This document shows positions 56,582 through 64,000 of a stretch of 64,000 nt of DNA, piece after piece; within the stretch, counting starts at the first letter, position 1, and every line of letters starts with the position of its first letter. The DNA lies in NCBI GenBank assembly GCA_001899205.1, contig MKVL01000025.1:496001-560000 (forward strand), given 5' to 3'. The translations under genes and the position numbers were made by a program. The DNA comes from Mesorhizobium sp. 65-26. Its GTDB lineage: Bacteria > Pseudomonadota > Alphaproteobacteria > Rhizobiales > Rhizobiaceae. The notes beneath the pieces are model-generated. The model was not told the DNA's origin and searched no databases. It saw only the letters and a program-made list of their open reading frames with translations.

Positions 56582-57682
56582 CTAGGGGCGACGCGCCTTG
56601 GTTGCGCCCGGTATGGCCGCTTCGATTACCTTTTTCATGACGGTGGGCAATGCTTCCCCGGAAATCTCGTGGGCCAGTGACCAGAAATGGCCTTCCGGCG
56701 CGTCACCCTCGATCTGGGCGTGAAAGACCTCAAGTTCGAGGGCGAAGTGGGTGAAAACGTGGCTGATCCGGCCCGAGGGCCGCCAGTCAGCCGGGAAGGG
56801 GGCCGCATCCTGCGTCGTGCGGCCGTCGACCCGTGCCGTCCACCCGGTCGTCGGCACTTCGGTCATGCCGCCGAGCAGTCCCTTTTCCGGGCGCTTGCGA
56901 AGCAGGATCGCGCCGTCGTCGCGCACGGCGACGAAGGCCGCGCCTCGCCGCTGTGGCTTGTCTTCCTTCGGCAGGCGGACAGGGAAACGCTCGGGATCGC
57001 CGGCGAGGATGGCGGTGCAGTCCTCGCGCAACGGACACAGCATGCAACGCGGCCGTCGCGGCGTGCAGATCGTAGCGCCGAGGTCCATCATCGCCTGCGC
57101 GAAGTCGCCTGGCCGCGATGGCGGAACGAGCGTCTCCACCAGAGCGCGGATCTCGGTCTTTGCTTCGCTGAGTGGTGTGTCGATCGAAAACAGCCGGGTC
57201 ATAACGCGTTCGACATTGCCGTCGACCACGGCCGCGCGCTGGTCGAAGGCAATCGCTGCGACCGCCGCGGCCGTATAGGCGCCGATCCCCGGCAGTTCGC
57301 GCAGGCCGGCTTCGGTGTCGGGAAAACGGCCGCCGCGCAGCGCCACGAGATCCGCGCAGGCCTTGAGGTTGCGTGCCCGGGAATAATAGCCAAGCCCGGC
57401 CCAGGCCTTCATGACGTCTTCCGTTGGCGCGGCGGCGAGCGCCTCGACATCCGGCCATTTTTCGAGGAAGGCGCTGAAATAGGACTTCACCGCCTCGACC
57501 GTGGTCTGCTGCAGCATCACCTCGGAGAGCCAGATGCGGTAGGGATCCGGCCTGTCGCCCCGCGTGAACGCCTTCGGCGTGATCCGCCAGGGCAATTCAC
57601 GGTGGTGGATGTCGTACCAGCCAAGCAGGCGGGACGCTATGTCGCCGGAAACGGCCTTGCGGGTCTGGTCTGGCAGTGTCAT
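56582..57682 (-). CDS. mutY: A/G-specific adenine DNA glycosylase
   Basis: Removes adenine mispaired with 8-oxoguanine in base-excision repair. The 366 aa protein has the catalytic helix region WLSEVMLQQTTVEAVKSYFSAFLEKWP, the helix-hairpin-helix LPGIGAYTAAAVAAIAF and the catalytic aspartate in AAVVDGNVERVMTRLF. The four-cysteine [4Fe-4S] loop is C-x6-C-x2-C-x5-C (CTPRRPRCMLCPLREDC) near residue 210. The C-terminal NUDIX-like domain that recognises 8-oxoG is present. ATG 57682 is used; the longer open frame upstream overlaps the divergent DUF721 gene. 57 bp to that gene. Confidence 0.96.
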   Translation of the reverse strand: MTLPDQTRKAVSGDIASRLLGWYDIHHRELPWRITPKAFTRGDRPDPYRIWLSEVMLQQTTVEAVKSYFSAFLEKWPDVEALAAAPTEDVMKAWAGLGYYSRARNLKACADLVALRGGRFPDTEAGLRELPGIGAYTAAAVAAIAFDQRAAVVDGNVERVMTRLFSIDTPLSEAKTEIRALVETLVPPSRPGDFAQAMMDLGATICTPRRPRCMLCPLREDCTAILAGDPERFPVRLPKEDKPQRRGAAFVAVRDDGAILLRKRPEKGLLGGMTEVPTTGWTARVDGRTTQDAAPFPADWRPSGRISHVFTHFALELEVFHAQIEGDAPEGHFWSLAHEISGEALPTVMKKVIEAAIPGATKARRP

Positions 57683-57739
57683 TAGATCAGCAGCTGGCCT
57701 TGGCCGATGTCGTGTGAAGCGCGTGGCTGGAGAAGGTAC

Positions 57740-58237
57740 ATGGCAGGCGGAAAGCCTTCCGGCAATCCCGTTCCGGTGAGTGACCTGGCAACGCAGATCC
57801 TCGATCCCGTGCTGCGCAAACGCGCGGGCATGTCTATCGGCCTCGTGCAGTCCTGGGATGAGATCGCTGGTCCGAGGCTGGCAAGCCGTTCTCGCCCGGA
57901 GAAGATCCAGTGGCCGCGCCGCATCCACGAGGACGACCCCTTCGAGCCGGCCGTGCTGGTGATTGCCTGCGAGGGCATGGCGGCACTGCACTTGCAGCAT
58001 GAGACCGGCGAGATCATCGCCAGGGTCAACGCGTTCCTCGGCTTCAATGCCATAGGCAGGGTCAGGATCGTGCAGAAACCGGTGGCCAGGGCAGCCGAGC
58101 GCAAGAGGCCGACGCCGCGGCCGCTGACTGACATGGAGAAGTCGAAATTGTCCAATACGGTGCGCCTGATCGAGGACGAGGGGCTACGCGCCTCCCTCGA
58201 GCGTCTGGGGGCTACCGTTCTTGGCCAGAGGAGATAA
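57740..58237 (+). CDS. DUF721 (DciA-like) domain protein
   Basis: A 165 aa protein with the DUF721/DciA fold in its N-terminal part: VLRKRAGMSIGLVQSWDEIAGPRLASRSRPEKI near residues 20-52 and VLVIACEGMAALHLQHETGEIIARVNAFLGFNAIGRVRI near 72-110. A basic C-terminal tail follows. DciA proteins help load the replicative helicase in bacteria lacking DnaC, so a DNA-replication role is possible. ATG 57740 follows GAGAAGGT. The position between mutY and a DsbA-like gene is conserved in Rhizobiales. Confidence 0.88.
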   Translation: MAGGKPSGNPVPVSDLATQILDPVLRKRAGMSIGLVQSWDEIAGPRLASRSRPEKIQWPRRIHEDDPFEPAVLVIACEGMAALHLQHETGEIIARVNAFLGFNAIGRVRIVQKPVARAAERKRPTPRPLTDMEKSKLSNTVRLIEDEGLRASLERLGATVLGQRR

Positions 58238-58369
58238 CATCTCGCGGTTTCGTGATCGTGCCGCTCAAGTTTGGCGATTGGAATGGGGACAGCCATGCCT
58301 TAATTCGCGCCAACTCTCGCTTTTTCTAGCCTTTGCATTGCAAAATCCAACCAATATCAGGTGATTCGC

Positions 58370-59101
58370 ATGAACCGTCCTCTGTCTCGCAGAAACCTTC
58401 TGACCACGCTGGCCGCCGTGCCTGCCGTGGCGCTCATCGCTGGATGCAGCGGCTCGGGCGAGGAAGCCAAGGCGGCGGATGTGAAGCCGGCCGATCCGGC
58501 GGCCCCCGCCAAGCCGGCGGCGACGCCTGCCGCCGTCGACGTTCCCGAGGCTCAGGGCTCGGTGGACATGGCGGAACTGCTCAAGCCCGGCGCTCTGCCG
58601 GACAAGCAGCTCGGCAAGGATGACGCCAAGGTCACCATCGTCGAATACGCCTCGATGACCTGCCCGCATTGCGCGCATTTCGCCGAGACCACCTTCCCTG
58701 AGTTGAAGACCAAGTACATCGACACCGGCAAGGTCCGTTACATCCTGCGCGAATTCCCCTTCGATCCCAGCGCCGAGGCCGGCTTCATGCTGGCGCGCTG
58801 CTCGAAGGACAATTACTTCCCGATGGTCGATGTGCTGTTCAAGCAGCAGCCCAACTGGGTGGGGGTGTCCAACACCAAGCAGGCGCTGCTTCAGATCGCC
58901 AAGCTGGCTGGTTTTACACAGGAGTCGTTTGAGTCCTGCTTGACGGACCAGAAACTTCTGGACGATGTGAGATCGGTTCAGAAACGTGGTGCCAACGAAT
59001 TCAAGGTCGACTCGACGCCGACCTTCTTCATAAACGGGAAGACCTACAAAGGGGCGATGTCGATTGAGGAAATGTCGGCCATCATCGACCCTCTGCTCTG
59101 A
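58370..59101 (+). CDS. DsbA-family thioredoxin-like lipoprotein
   Basis: A 243 aa periplasmic thiol-disulfide protein. The N-terminus combines a twin-arginine-like SRRNLLTTLA with a lipobox LIAGCSG near residue 24, and an Ala/Pro-rich linker runs to about residue 75. The DsbA-like domain has the active site MTCPHCAHFAETTFPELK (C-P-H-C) near residues 99-103 and the cis-proline loop DSTPTFFINGK near 217. It probably forms disulfides in exported proteins. It precedes smc, with a terminator-like hairpin in the 60 bp between them. Confidence 0.92.
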   Translation: MNRPLSRRNLLTTLAAVPAVALIAGCSGSGEEAKAADVKPADPAAPAKPAATPAAVDVPEAQGSVDMAELLKPGALPDKQLGKDDAKVTIVEYASMTCPHCAHFAETTFPELKTKYIDTGKVRYILREFPFDPSAEAGFMLARCSKDNYFPMVDVLFKQQPNWVGVSNTKQALLQIAKLAGFTQESFESCLTDQKLLDDVRSVQKRGANEFKVDSTPTFFINGKTYKGAMSIEEMSAIIDPLL

Positions 59102-59111
59102 CGTCCAGGCG

Positions 59112-59147
59112 ACGCCGAAGCTGAACCGCTTCGGCGTTCTCGCCTTT
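59112..59147 (+). terminator. Terminator-like hairpin between the DsbA-like gene and smc
   Basis: ACGCCGAAG (59112-59120) pairs perfectly with CTTCGGCGT (59129-59137) across 8 nt, followed by TCTCGCCTTT. It is 10 bp after the DsbA-like stop and 24 bp before smc. The T-run is interrupted, so partial termination is more likely than complete. Confidence 0.5.
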
Positions 59148-59161
59148 ACGGGGCGGCGCGA

Positions 59162-62100
59162 ATGAAATTCTCGCGCCTTCGCCTCCTCGGCTTCAAGTCC
59201 TTCGTCGAACCCGGTGAGTTCGTCATCGAGCGCGGCCTTACCGGCATCGTTGGACCGAATGGCTGCGGCAAGTCGAACCTTGTCGAGGCGTTGCGCTGGG
59301 TGATGGGCGAAAGCTCCTACAAGAACATGCGCGCGTCCGGCATGGACGATGTGATCTTCTCCGGCTCCGGCACGCGCCCGGCCCGCAATACGGCCGAAGT
59401 CACGCTTTTCCTCGACAACAGTGACCGCACGGCGCCCTCGGCGTTCAACGACGCCGACGAGTTGCAGGTTTCGCGCCGCATCGAGCGCGAGGCGGGTTCG
59501 CTCTACCGCATCAACGGCAAGGAAGCGCGCGCCAAGGACGTGCAGCTTCTGTTCGCCGACCAGTCGACCGGCGCGCGCTCCCCTTCGATGGTCGGTCAGG
59601 GGCGCATCGGCGAACTGATCCAGGCCAAGCCCCAGGCGCGCCGCGCGCTGCTCGAAGAAGCGGCCGGCATTTCCGGCCTGCATACGCGCCGCCACGAAGC
59701 CGAACTGAGACTGAAGGCTGCCGAGCAGAACCTCGAGCGGCTGGATGACGTCGTCGGCGAATTGGAGAGCCAGATCGAGAGCCTGAAGCGGCAGGCACGC
59801 CAGGCGTCCCGGTTCAAGAACCTGTCGTCGGATATCCGCAAGGCCGAGGCGACGCTGCTGCATCTGCGCTGGACCCTGGCCAAGGGCCAGGAAGGCGAGG
59901 CGCGCTCCGCGCTGGCCATTGCGACGTCCCTGGTGGGCGAACGCGCCGCCGCGCAGGTGAACGCCGCCAAGGAGCAGGCGATCAGCGCGCACCACCTGCC
60001 AGAATTGCGTGATGCCGAGGCGTCCGCCGCCGCGGCATTACAACGCCTGTCGATCGCCAAGTCGCAGATCGAGGAGGAGGCAGGCCGCGTCCGCACCCGC
60101 CAGGCCGAACTCGAGCGCCGCCTGCAGCAACTCGACGGCGACATTGCCCGCGAGGAGCGCATGGTGCGCGACAATGCGGACGTTCTCGAGCGCCTGCGCG
60201 AGGAAGAGGCTTCGCTCAACAGCGAGAACGCTGGTGCCGCCGAGCGCGAAGCCACGACGCGCTCTGCCTTCGAAGAGGCGTCCCAAACGCTCGCCGCCAG
60301 CGAGGCGAGGCTTGCGGCGCTGACCGCCGAGCGGGCCGAGGCTGCGGCGGCGCGTCATCAGATCGAGCGGACGCTGCGCGAGACCGCCGAGCGTCGCGAC
60401 CGCTTCGCCCGCCAGCTCGCCGAGGTCGATCGCGACCTCTCGGAGATATCGGGCCGGATCGCGGGCCTGCCGGACCCCGCCGAGAAGCGGATGCTGGTCG
60501 AGCAGGCCGTTGAACTGCTGGACGAAACCGAAGCCGCGGCGGAGCGCGCCGAACAGGCCGTCATCGACGCGCGCGCCGCCGAGGCGGCCGCCCGCCCGCC
60601 TGTGCAGGATGCCAAGGCTGAGCTCGCGCGCATCGAGACCGAGGCGCGTACGCTGGCCAAGATCCTCAACGCCGCGAGCGGCGGGGATCTCTTTCCGCCT
60701 GTCCTGGAGCAGATCGGCGTGGAGCGCGGCTACGAGACGGCGCTTGGCGCCGCACTCGGCGAGGACCTCGACATTCCGCTGGATCGCAGCGCGCCGGTGC
60801 ACTGGGGCGAAAGCGCCATCCAGACCGGGGATCCGGCGCTGCCCGAAGGCGTGAAGAGCCTTGCGTCGGTCGTTCGCGCGCCGGCCCAGCTTGCACGCCG
60901 CCTGGCGCAGATCGGCATCATCGAACCCGTCGATGGTCGCAGGCTGCAGGCCATGCTTGCGCCGGGGCAGAGACTGGTCAGCCGCGAAGGCGCCCTCTGG
61001 CGCTGGGACGGGTTCACCGCCAGCGCCGATGCGCCGACGCCCGCCGCGCAGAGGCTGGCGCAGAAGAACCGCCTGGCCGAGCTTGATGCCGAGGCCGCGC
61101 AGGCAACGCGGGTGCTGCGCGACGCCGAGGAGGCATTGGCGCGCGCCGAGCAGGCTTTGCGTGCCGAGAGTGAGGCCGAGCGCAACGCACGGCAGGCCGG
61201 CCGCGATGCGCAGCACCGGCTGGATGCTGCCCGCAATGCGCTGGCCGAGGCGGAGAAGGCCGGTGGCGAACTGTCGAGCCGGCATGCCGCGCTCGCCGAG
61301 GCGCGGGCGCGGATTCTCGACAGCCATGAGGAGACGGCGGCTGCCTTCGCCGAGGCCGAGATGGTGCTGCGCGATGCGCCCGATCTTGGCGATCTGCAAC
61401 TGCAGCTCGAACAGTCCGCGGCCAATGTCTCGCGCGACCGGGCGACGCTCGCCGATGCCCGCGCCGTTCATGACGGCTTGAGGCGCGAAGCGGAGGCCCG
61501 CGTGCGCCGGCTCGATGCCATAGCGGTCGAGCGCAAGAACTGGCTGGAGCGCGCCGAGAACGCCTCGACGCAGATCGCGTCCCTTGGAGAGCGCCGCGCC
61601 GAGGCCGAGGCCGAGCGCGAGAGGCTCGCCGACGCGCCTGACGAGATCGACGCCAAGCGCCGGACGCTCCTGTCGCAGCTCACCCAGGCGGAAGCCCTGC
61701 GCAAGACGGCCAGCGACCGCCTGCAGGAGGCGGAAAGCAAGCAATCGGAGCTGGACAAGGCGGCGACCGGCGCGATCCAGTCGCTGGCCGAGGCCCGCGA
61801 GGCGCGCGCGCGCGCCGAGGAACGGCTGACGGCCGCCGACGAGAGGCGTCTCGAAGTCGAGGCCCGTATCCAGGAAACGCTCAACACGCCGCCGCATCTG
61901 GTCATCAAGCATACCGGTCTCGAAGCCGACGATCCTATGCCGGATGTCGCGGAGATCGAGCGCCAGCTCGACCGGCTGAAGATCGAGCGCGAGCGGCTGG
62001 GCGCCGTCAACCTGCGGGCCGAGGAAGAACAGCGCGAACTCTCCGAGCGGCTGGAAACCATCGTGTCCGAGCGCGAGGACATCATCGAGGCGATCCGCAA

Positions 62101-62623
62101 GCTGCGGCAGGCGATCCAGAGCCTCAACCGCGAGGGACGCGAGCGGCTGCTCTCGGCCTTCGATGTTGTCAACAACCACTTCCAGCGCCTGTTCTCGCAC
62201 CTGTTCGGCGGCGGCACAGCCGAGTTGCAGCTGATCGAATCCGAGGATCCGTTGGAGGCGGGGCTCGAAATTCTCGCGCGGCCGCCTGGCAAGAAACCGC
62301 AGACCATGACGCTGTTGTCCGGCGGCGAACAGGCGCTGACGGCGATGTCGCTGATCTTTGCCGTCTTCCTCACCAATCCGGCGCCGATCTGCGTGCTGGA
62401 CGAGGTCGACGCGCCGCTCGACGACCATAATGTCGAGCGCTTCTGCAATCTGATGGACGAGATGGCGAAGACCACCGAGACGCGCTTCGTCATCATCACC
62501 CACAATCCGATCACCATGGCGCGCATGGACAGGCTGTTCGGCGTCACCATGGCCGAGCAGGGCGTCAGCCAGCTTGTTTCGGTCGATCTTCAGGCGGCCG
62601 AGGCCATGCGCGAGGCAAGCTGA
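59162..62623 (+). CDS. smc: Chromosome segregation protein SMC
   Basis: The 1153 aa ATPase of the bacterial condensin that organises and segregates chromosomes. The N-terminal Walker A is GPNGCGKSNLVEALRWVMGE near residue 31. A coiled coil follows at about 165-490 (Ala/Glu/Arg-rich heptads). The hinge (about 500-650) has GGDLFPPVLEQIGVERGYETALGAALG, then a second coiled coil runs to about 1000. The C-terminal head has LLSGGEQALTAMSLIFAVF and the Walker B segment VLDEVDAPLDDHNVERF. ScpA and ScpB are not in the window. ATG 59162 fits the conserved MKFSRLRLLGFKSFV. Confidence 0.97.
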   Translation: MKFSRLRLLGFKSFVEPGEFVIERGLTGIVGPNGCGKSNLVEALRWVMGESSYKNMRASGMDDVIFSGSGTRPARNTAEVTLFLDNSDRTAPSAFNDADELQVSRRIEREAGSLYRINGKEARAKDVQLLFADQSTGARSPSMVGQGRIGELIQAKPQARRALLEEAAGISGLHTRRHEAELRLKAAEQNLERLDDVVGELESQIESLKRQARQASRFKNLSSDIRKAEATLLHLRWTLAKGQEGEARSALAIATSLVGERAAAQVNAAKEQAISAHHLPELRDAEASAAAALQRLSIAKSQIEEEAGRVRTRQAELERRLQQLDGDIAREERMVRDNADVLERLREEEASLNSENAGAAEREATTRSAFEEASQTLAASEARLAALTAERAEAAAARHQIERTLRETAERRDRFARQLAEVDRDLSEISGRIAGLPDPAEKRMLVEQAVELLDETEAAAERAEQAVIDARAAEAAARPPVQDAKAELARIETEARTLAKILNAASGGDLFPPVLEQIGVERGYETALGAALGEDLDIPLDRSAPVHWGESAIQTGDPALPEGVKSLASVVRAPAQLARRLAQIGIIEPVDGRRLQAMLAPGQRLVSREGALWRWDGFTASADAPTPAAQRLAQKNRLAELDAEAAQATRVLRDAEEALARAEQALRAESEAERNARQAGRDAQHRLDAARNALAEAEKAGGELSSRHAALAEARARILDSHEETAAAFAEAEMVLRDAPDLGDLQLQLEQSAANVSRDRATLADARAVHDGLRREAEARVRRLDAIAVERKNWLERAENASTQIASLGERRAEAEAERERLADAPDEIDAKRRTLLSQLTQAEALRKTASDRLQEAESKQSELDKAATGAIQSLAEAREARARAEERLTAADERRLEVEARIQETLNTPPHLVIKHTGLEADDPMPDVAEIERQLDRLKIERERLGAVNLRAEEEQRELSERLETIVSEREDIIEAIRKLRQAIQSLNREGRERLLSAFDVVNNHFQRLFSHLFGGGTAELQLIESEDPLEAGLEILARPPGKKPQTMTLLSGGEQALTAMSLIFAVFLTNPAPICVLDEVDAPLDDHNVERFCNLMDEMAKTTETRFVIITHNPITMARMDRLFGVTMAEQGVSQLVSVDLQAAEAMREAS

Positions 62624-62828
62624 GGCTTCGGCATATCCGGGAACAGACCTGCACGCCTACATGCTCATGTGAACTGACAGAGGCCCCGAAAGGTGGCGAT
62701 TCTGGTCTCAGCCTACCTTTTTCACACGCTGGTGCGGTCTGGCCTCGATTTGGCCTTTCGATTATAGCACCCCCGGGAATGCTGGCCGCCTCGCTTTGGA
62801 TTGCCTGCATCATCCGTGGAGAAATGTT

Positions 62829-63815
62829 TTGCCTGTTCTCGTTACCGGGGCCGCCGGGTTCATCGGAAGTCATGTCTGCCGCGCCCTGCTGGATCGCGGC
62901 GAGGCGGTCATTGGCCTCGACAACATGAACGACTACTACGACCTCGCCCTGAAGGAGGGGCGACTGGCCGGCCTTCTGGGGCGTGAAGACTTCACCTTCC
63001 ACCGCATCGACATCGCCGAGCCAAGCGCGTTGGCCGAGGCCTTTGCCGGCAAGGGTGTGACCCGCATCGTCCATCTGGCCGCGCAGGCTGGCGTCCGCCA
63101 CTCGCTGGACAATCCGCGCGCCTATGTCCGCTCGAACGTCGCGGGCCATCTCGAGATGCTGGAATTCTGCCGCGCGGAGCCGGACTTCAAGCATCTGGTC
63201 TACGCCTCGTCGAGCTCGGTCTACGGCGGCAACCGAAAGGTGCCTTTCAGCGAGGCCGACCAGGTCGACAAGCCGGTTTCGCTCTACGCGGCCACCAAGA
63301 AGGCCGACGAATTGATGAGCCACACCTACGCCCACCTGTTCGGCGTGCCGCAGACCGGCTTGCGCTTCTTCACAGTCTACGGCCCATGGGGCCGGCCCGA
63401 CATGGCCTACTGGATGTTCACCGAAGCGATGCTCGCGGGCAGGCCGATCAAGGTCTTCAACGACGGCAATATGTGGCGGGATTTCACCTACATAGACGAC
63501 GTTGTCGCCGCCGTGCTCGCCGTGCTCGACGGTCCGCCGTCGGGCGAGACGCCACCCCATCGGCTTTACAATGTCGGCAACAGCAATCCGGTTCGTCTCG
63601 GCGATTTCATCGACACGCTGGAGGACCTTCTGGGCGTCCGGGCAACGCGCCGGAGCGAGCCGATGCAGGCCAGCGACGTCGAGCGCACCTTCGCCGACAC
63701 GGCGGCGCTGGAGCGGGATTTCGGCTTCAAGCCGCACACGCCGCTGGCGGACGGCCTTGGCCGGTTCGTCAACTGGTATCGCTCGGAATGGGCGGCACGG
63801 TCGCGCCGGGCCTGA
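62829..63815 (+). CDS. NAD-dependent epimerase, UDP-glucuronate 4-epimerase-like (LpsL type)
   Basis: A 328 aa extended short-chain dehydrogenase/epimerase. The nucleotide motif VTGAAGFIGSHVCRALL begins at residue 5. HLAAQAGVRHSLDNP is typical of UDP-glucuronate epimerases, the catalytic SSSSVYGGN and Y-x3-K (YAATKKADELMSH) are near residues 125 and 150, and YGPWGRPDMAYWMFTEAML is the hallmark of UDP-GlcA 4-epimerases. In rhizobia these make UDP-galacturonate for lipopolysaccharide or exopolysaccharide. Start: TTG 62829 with GGAG at 62818-62821, 7 nt upstream; no ATG fits. 205 bp after smc. Confidence 0.88.
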   Translation: MPVLVTGAAGFIGSHVCRALLDRGEAVIGLDNMNDYYDLALKEGRLAGLLGREDFTFHRIDIAEPSALAEAFAGKGVTRIVHLAAQAGVRHSLDNPRAYVRSNVAGHLEMLEFCRAEPDFKHLVYASSSSVYGGNRKVPFSEADQVDKPVSLYAATKKADELMSHTYAHLFGVPQTGLRFFTVYGPWGRPDMAYWMFTEAMLAGRPIKVFNDGNMWRDFTYIDDVVAAVLAVLDGPPSGETPPHRLYNVGNSNPVRLGDFIDTLEDLLGVRATRRSEPMQASDVERTFADTAALERDFGFKPHTPLADGLGRFVNWYRSEWAARSRRA

Positions 63816-63855
63816 TTTTTCCAGGCGTTATCGCCCGGAAAGCGGCTTGAGGGCC

Positions 63856-64000
63856 TCAGTCCTCGCCCTCACCGCCCCGGTGTCGTGACGACGACCGCTC
63901 CGAGACCGAACTCGGCCACCACACGATGTAGTAATTGCCGATCTGCCACACGGGCACTTCGCGCTTCTGCTCCCGCCGGCGGAGCTCGTCGCGTTTCTTC
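63856..64000 (-). CDS. C-terminal end of a minus-strand gene (truncated by the window)
   Basis: Read from the window's right edge on the minus strand, a frame is open for 47 codons to the stop at 63856-63858. It contains a basic run (KKRDELRRREQKREV), VPVWQIGNYYIVWWPSS, and an acidic end. The Trp/Tyr-rich segment and lack of competing frames suggest a real coding end, but no family can be recognised. The plus-strand epimerase gene converges on it. Confidence 0.45.
   Translation of the reverse strand, partial: KKRDELRRREQKREVPVWQIGNYYIVWWPSSVSERSSSRHRGGEGED

Noticed and set aside
61801-61817. GC alternating tract in smc as a Z-DNA or slippage element
   Set aside because: It encodes ordinary Ala/Arg codons of the coiled coil, and similar short tracts are expected in this GC-rich sequence.
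60038-62503. An 821-codon minus-strand open frame opposite smc
   Set aside because: It mirrors smc coiled-coil codons, and the translation is Arg/Leu-rich low complexity without domain motifs.
62624-62828. A strong terminator after smc
   Set aside because: AAGGT near 62690 and ACCTTTTT near 62716 can pair only over 5 bp across a large loop; too weak to call.

Overview
The window is a gene-dense, GC-rich stretch of alphaproteobacterial chromosome. The gene content and order (dnaJ-like/fabI/aroC/ribB, xseB/dxs/tlyA/rRNA methyltransferase, coxB/ctaD/ctaB/ctaG/ctaE/SURF1/ispH/thrB/rnhA, mutY/DUF721/DsbA/smc, CcrM) point to a member of the Rhizobiales (Hyphomicrobiales), most like Mesorhizobium or a close Phyllobacteriaceae relative. 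This is inferred from recognised protein families and synteny, not from a search. I see no rRNA, tRNA, CRISPR array, prophage, integrase or transposase, so it reads as core chromosome with a few accessory insertions.

Layout. 1-5.5 kb: ubiA, a divergent LysR / phytanoyl-CoA-dioxygenase pair, purD and a secreted GH25 lysozyme-like protein. 5.7-8.5 kb: acyl-CoA dehydrogenase and a crotonase, with an ACGT-type dyad upstream. 8.5-15.7 kb: pdxH, a small lipoprotein, a J-domain protein, fabI, a histidine phosphatase, a DUF1344 protein, aroC, ribB with a degenerate RibA half, and a GNAT. 15.8-17.9 kb: a membrane protein converging on bluB, which has a cobalamin riboswitch in its leader. 17.9-25.4 kb: an HDAC-like amidohydrolase, xseB, DUF2277, pirin, dxs, tlyA and an RNA uracil methyltransferase. 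25.5-31.4 kb: an RpiR regulator, a ferric-iron-type ABC importer and two membrane proteins, preceded by an A-rich patch. 32-34 kb: TldD and IalB. 34.4-43.6 kb: the aa3-type cytochrome c oxidase and assembly genes, then ispH, thrB and rnhA. 43.7-46.6 kb: DUF2938, peroxiredoxin, DsbD-alpha-like and YqgE. 46.6-52.8 kb (minus strand): thrC, an M16 peptidase, a RimJ-like acetyltransferase and a large PAS/GGDEF/EAL protein. 52.9-58.2 kb: a lipoprotein, two HAD hydrolases, ccrM, mutY and DUF721. 58.4-64 kb: a DsbA-like lipoprotein, smc, a UDP-glucuronate-epimerase-like protein and a truncated minus-strand gene.

The most notable non-coding content is a set of five intergenic palindromic elements. They share modules and a linker (AAAG-N-G-N-TAGAGC) in a mosaic fashion. 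Two of them appear to supply the stop codon of the upstream gene, and two copies of one module differ by paired base changes that keep the stem. Other regulatory signals are the bluB riboswitch, a candidate MerR-type operator before the acyl-CoA dehydrogenase, a terminator-like hairpin inside the cytochrome oxidase cluster and a leader hairpin before coxB.

I did not find a convincing undescribed multi-gene system. The best leads are the ABC importer with its adjoining ExxE-motif membrane proteins, the mosaic repeats, and the stand-alone DsbD-alpha protein beside a peroxiredoxin.
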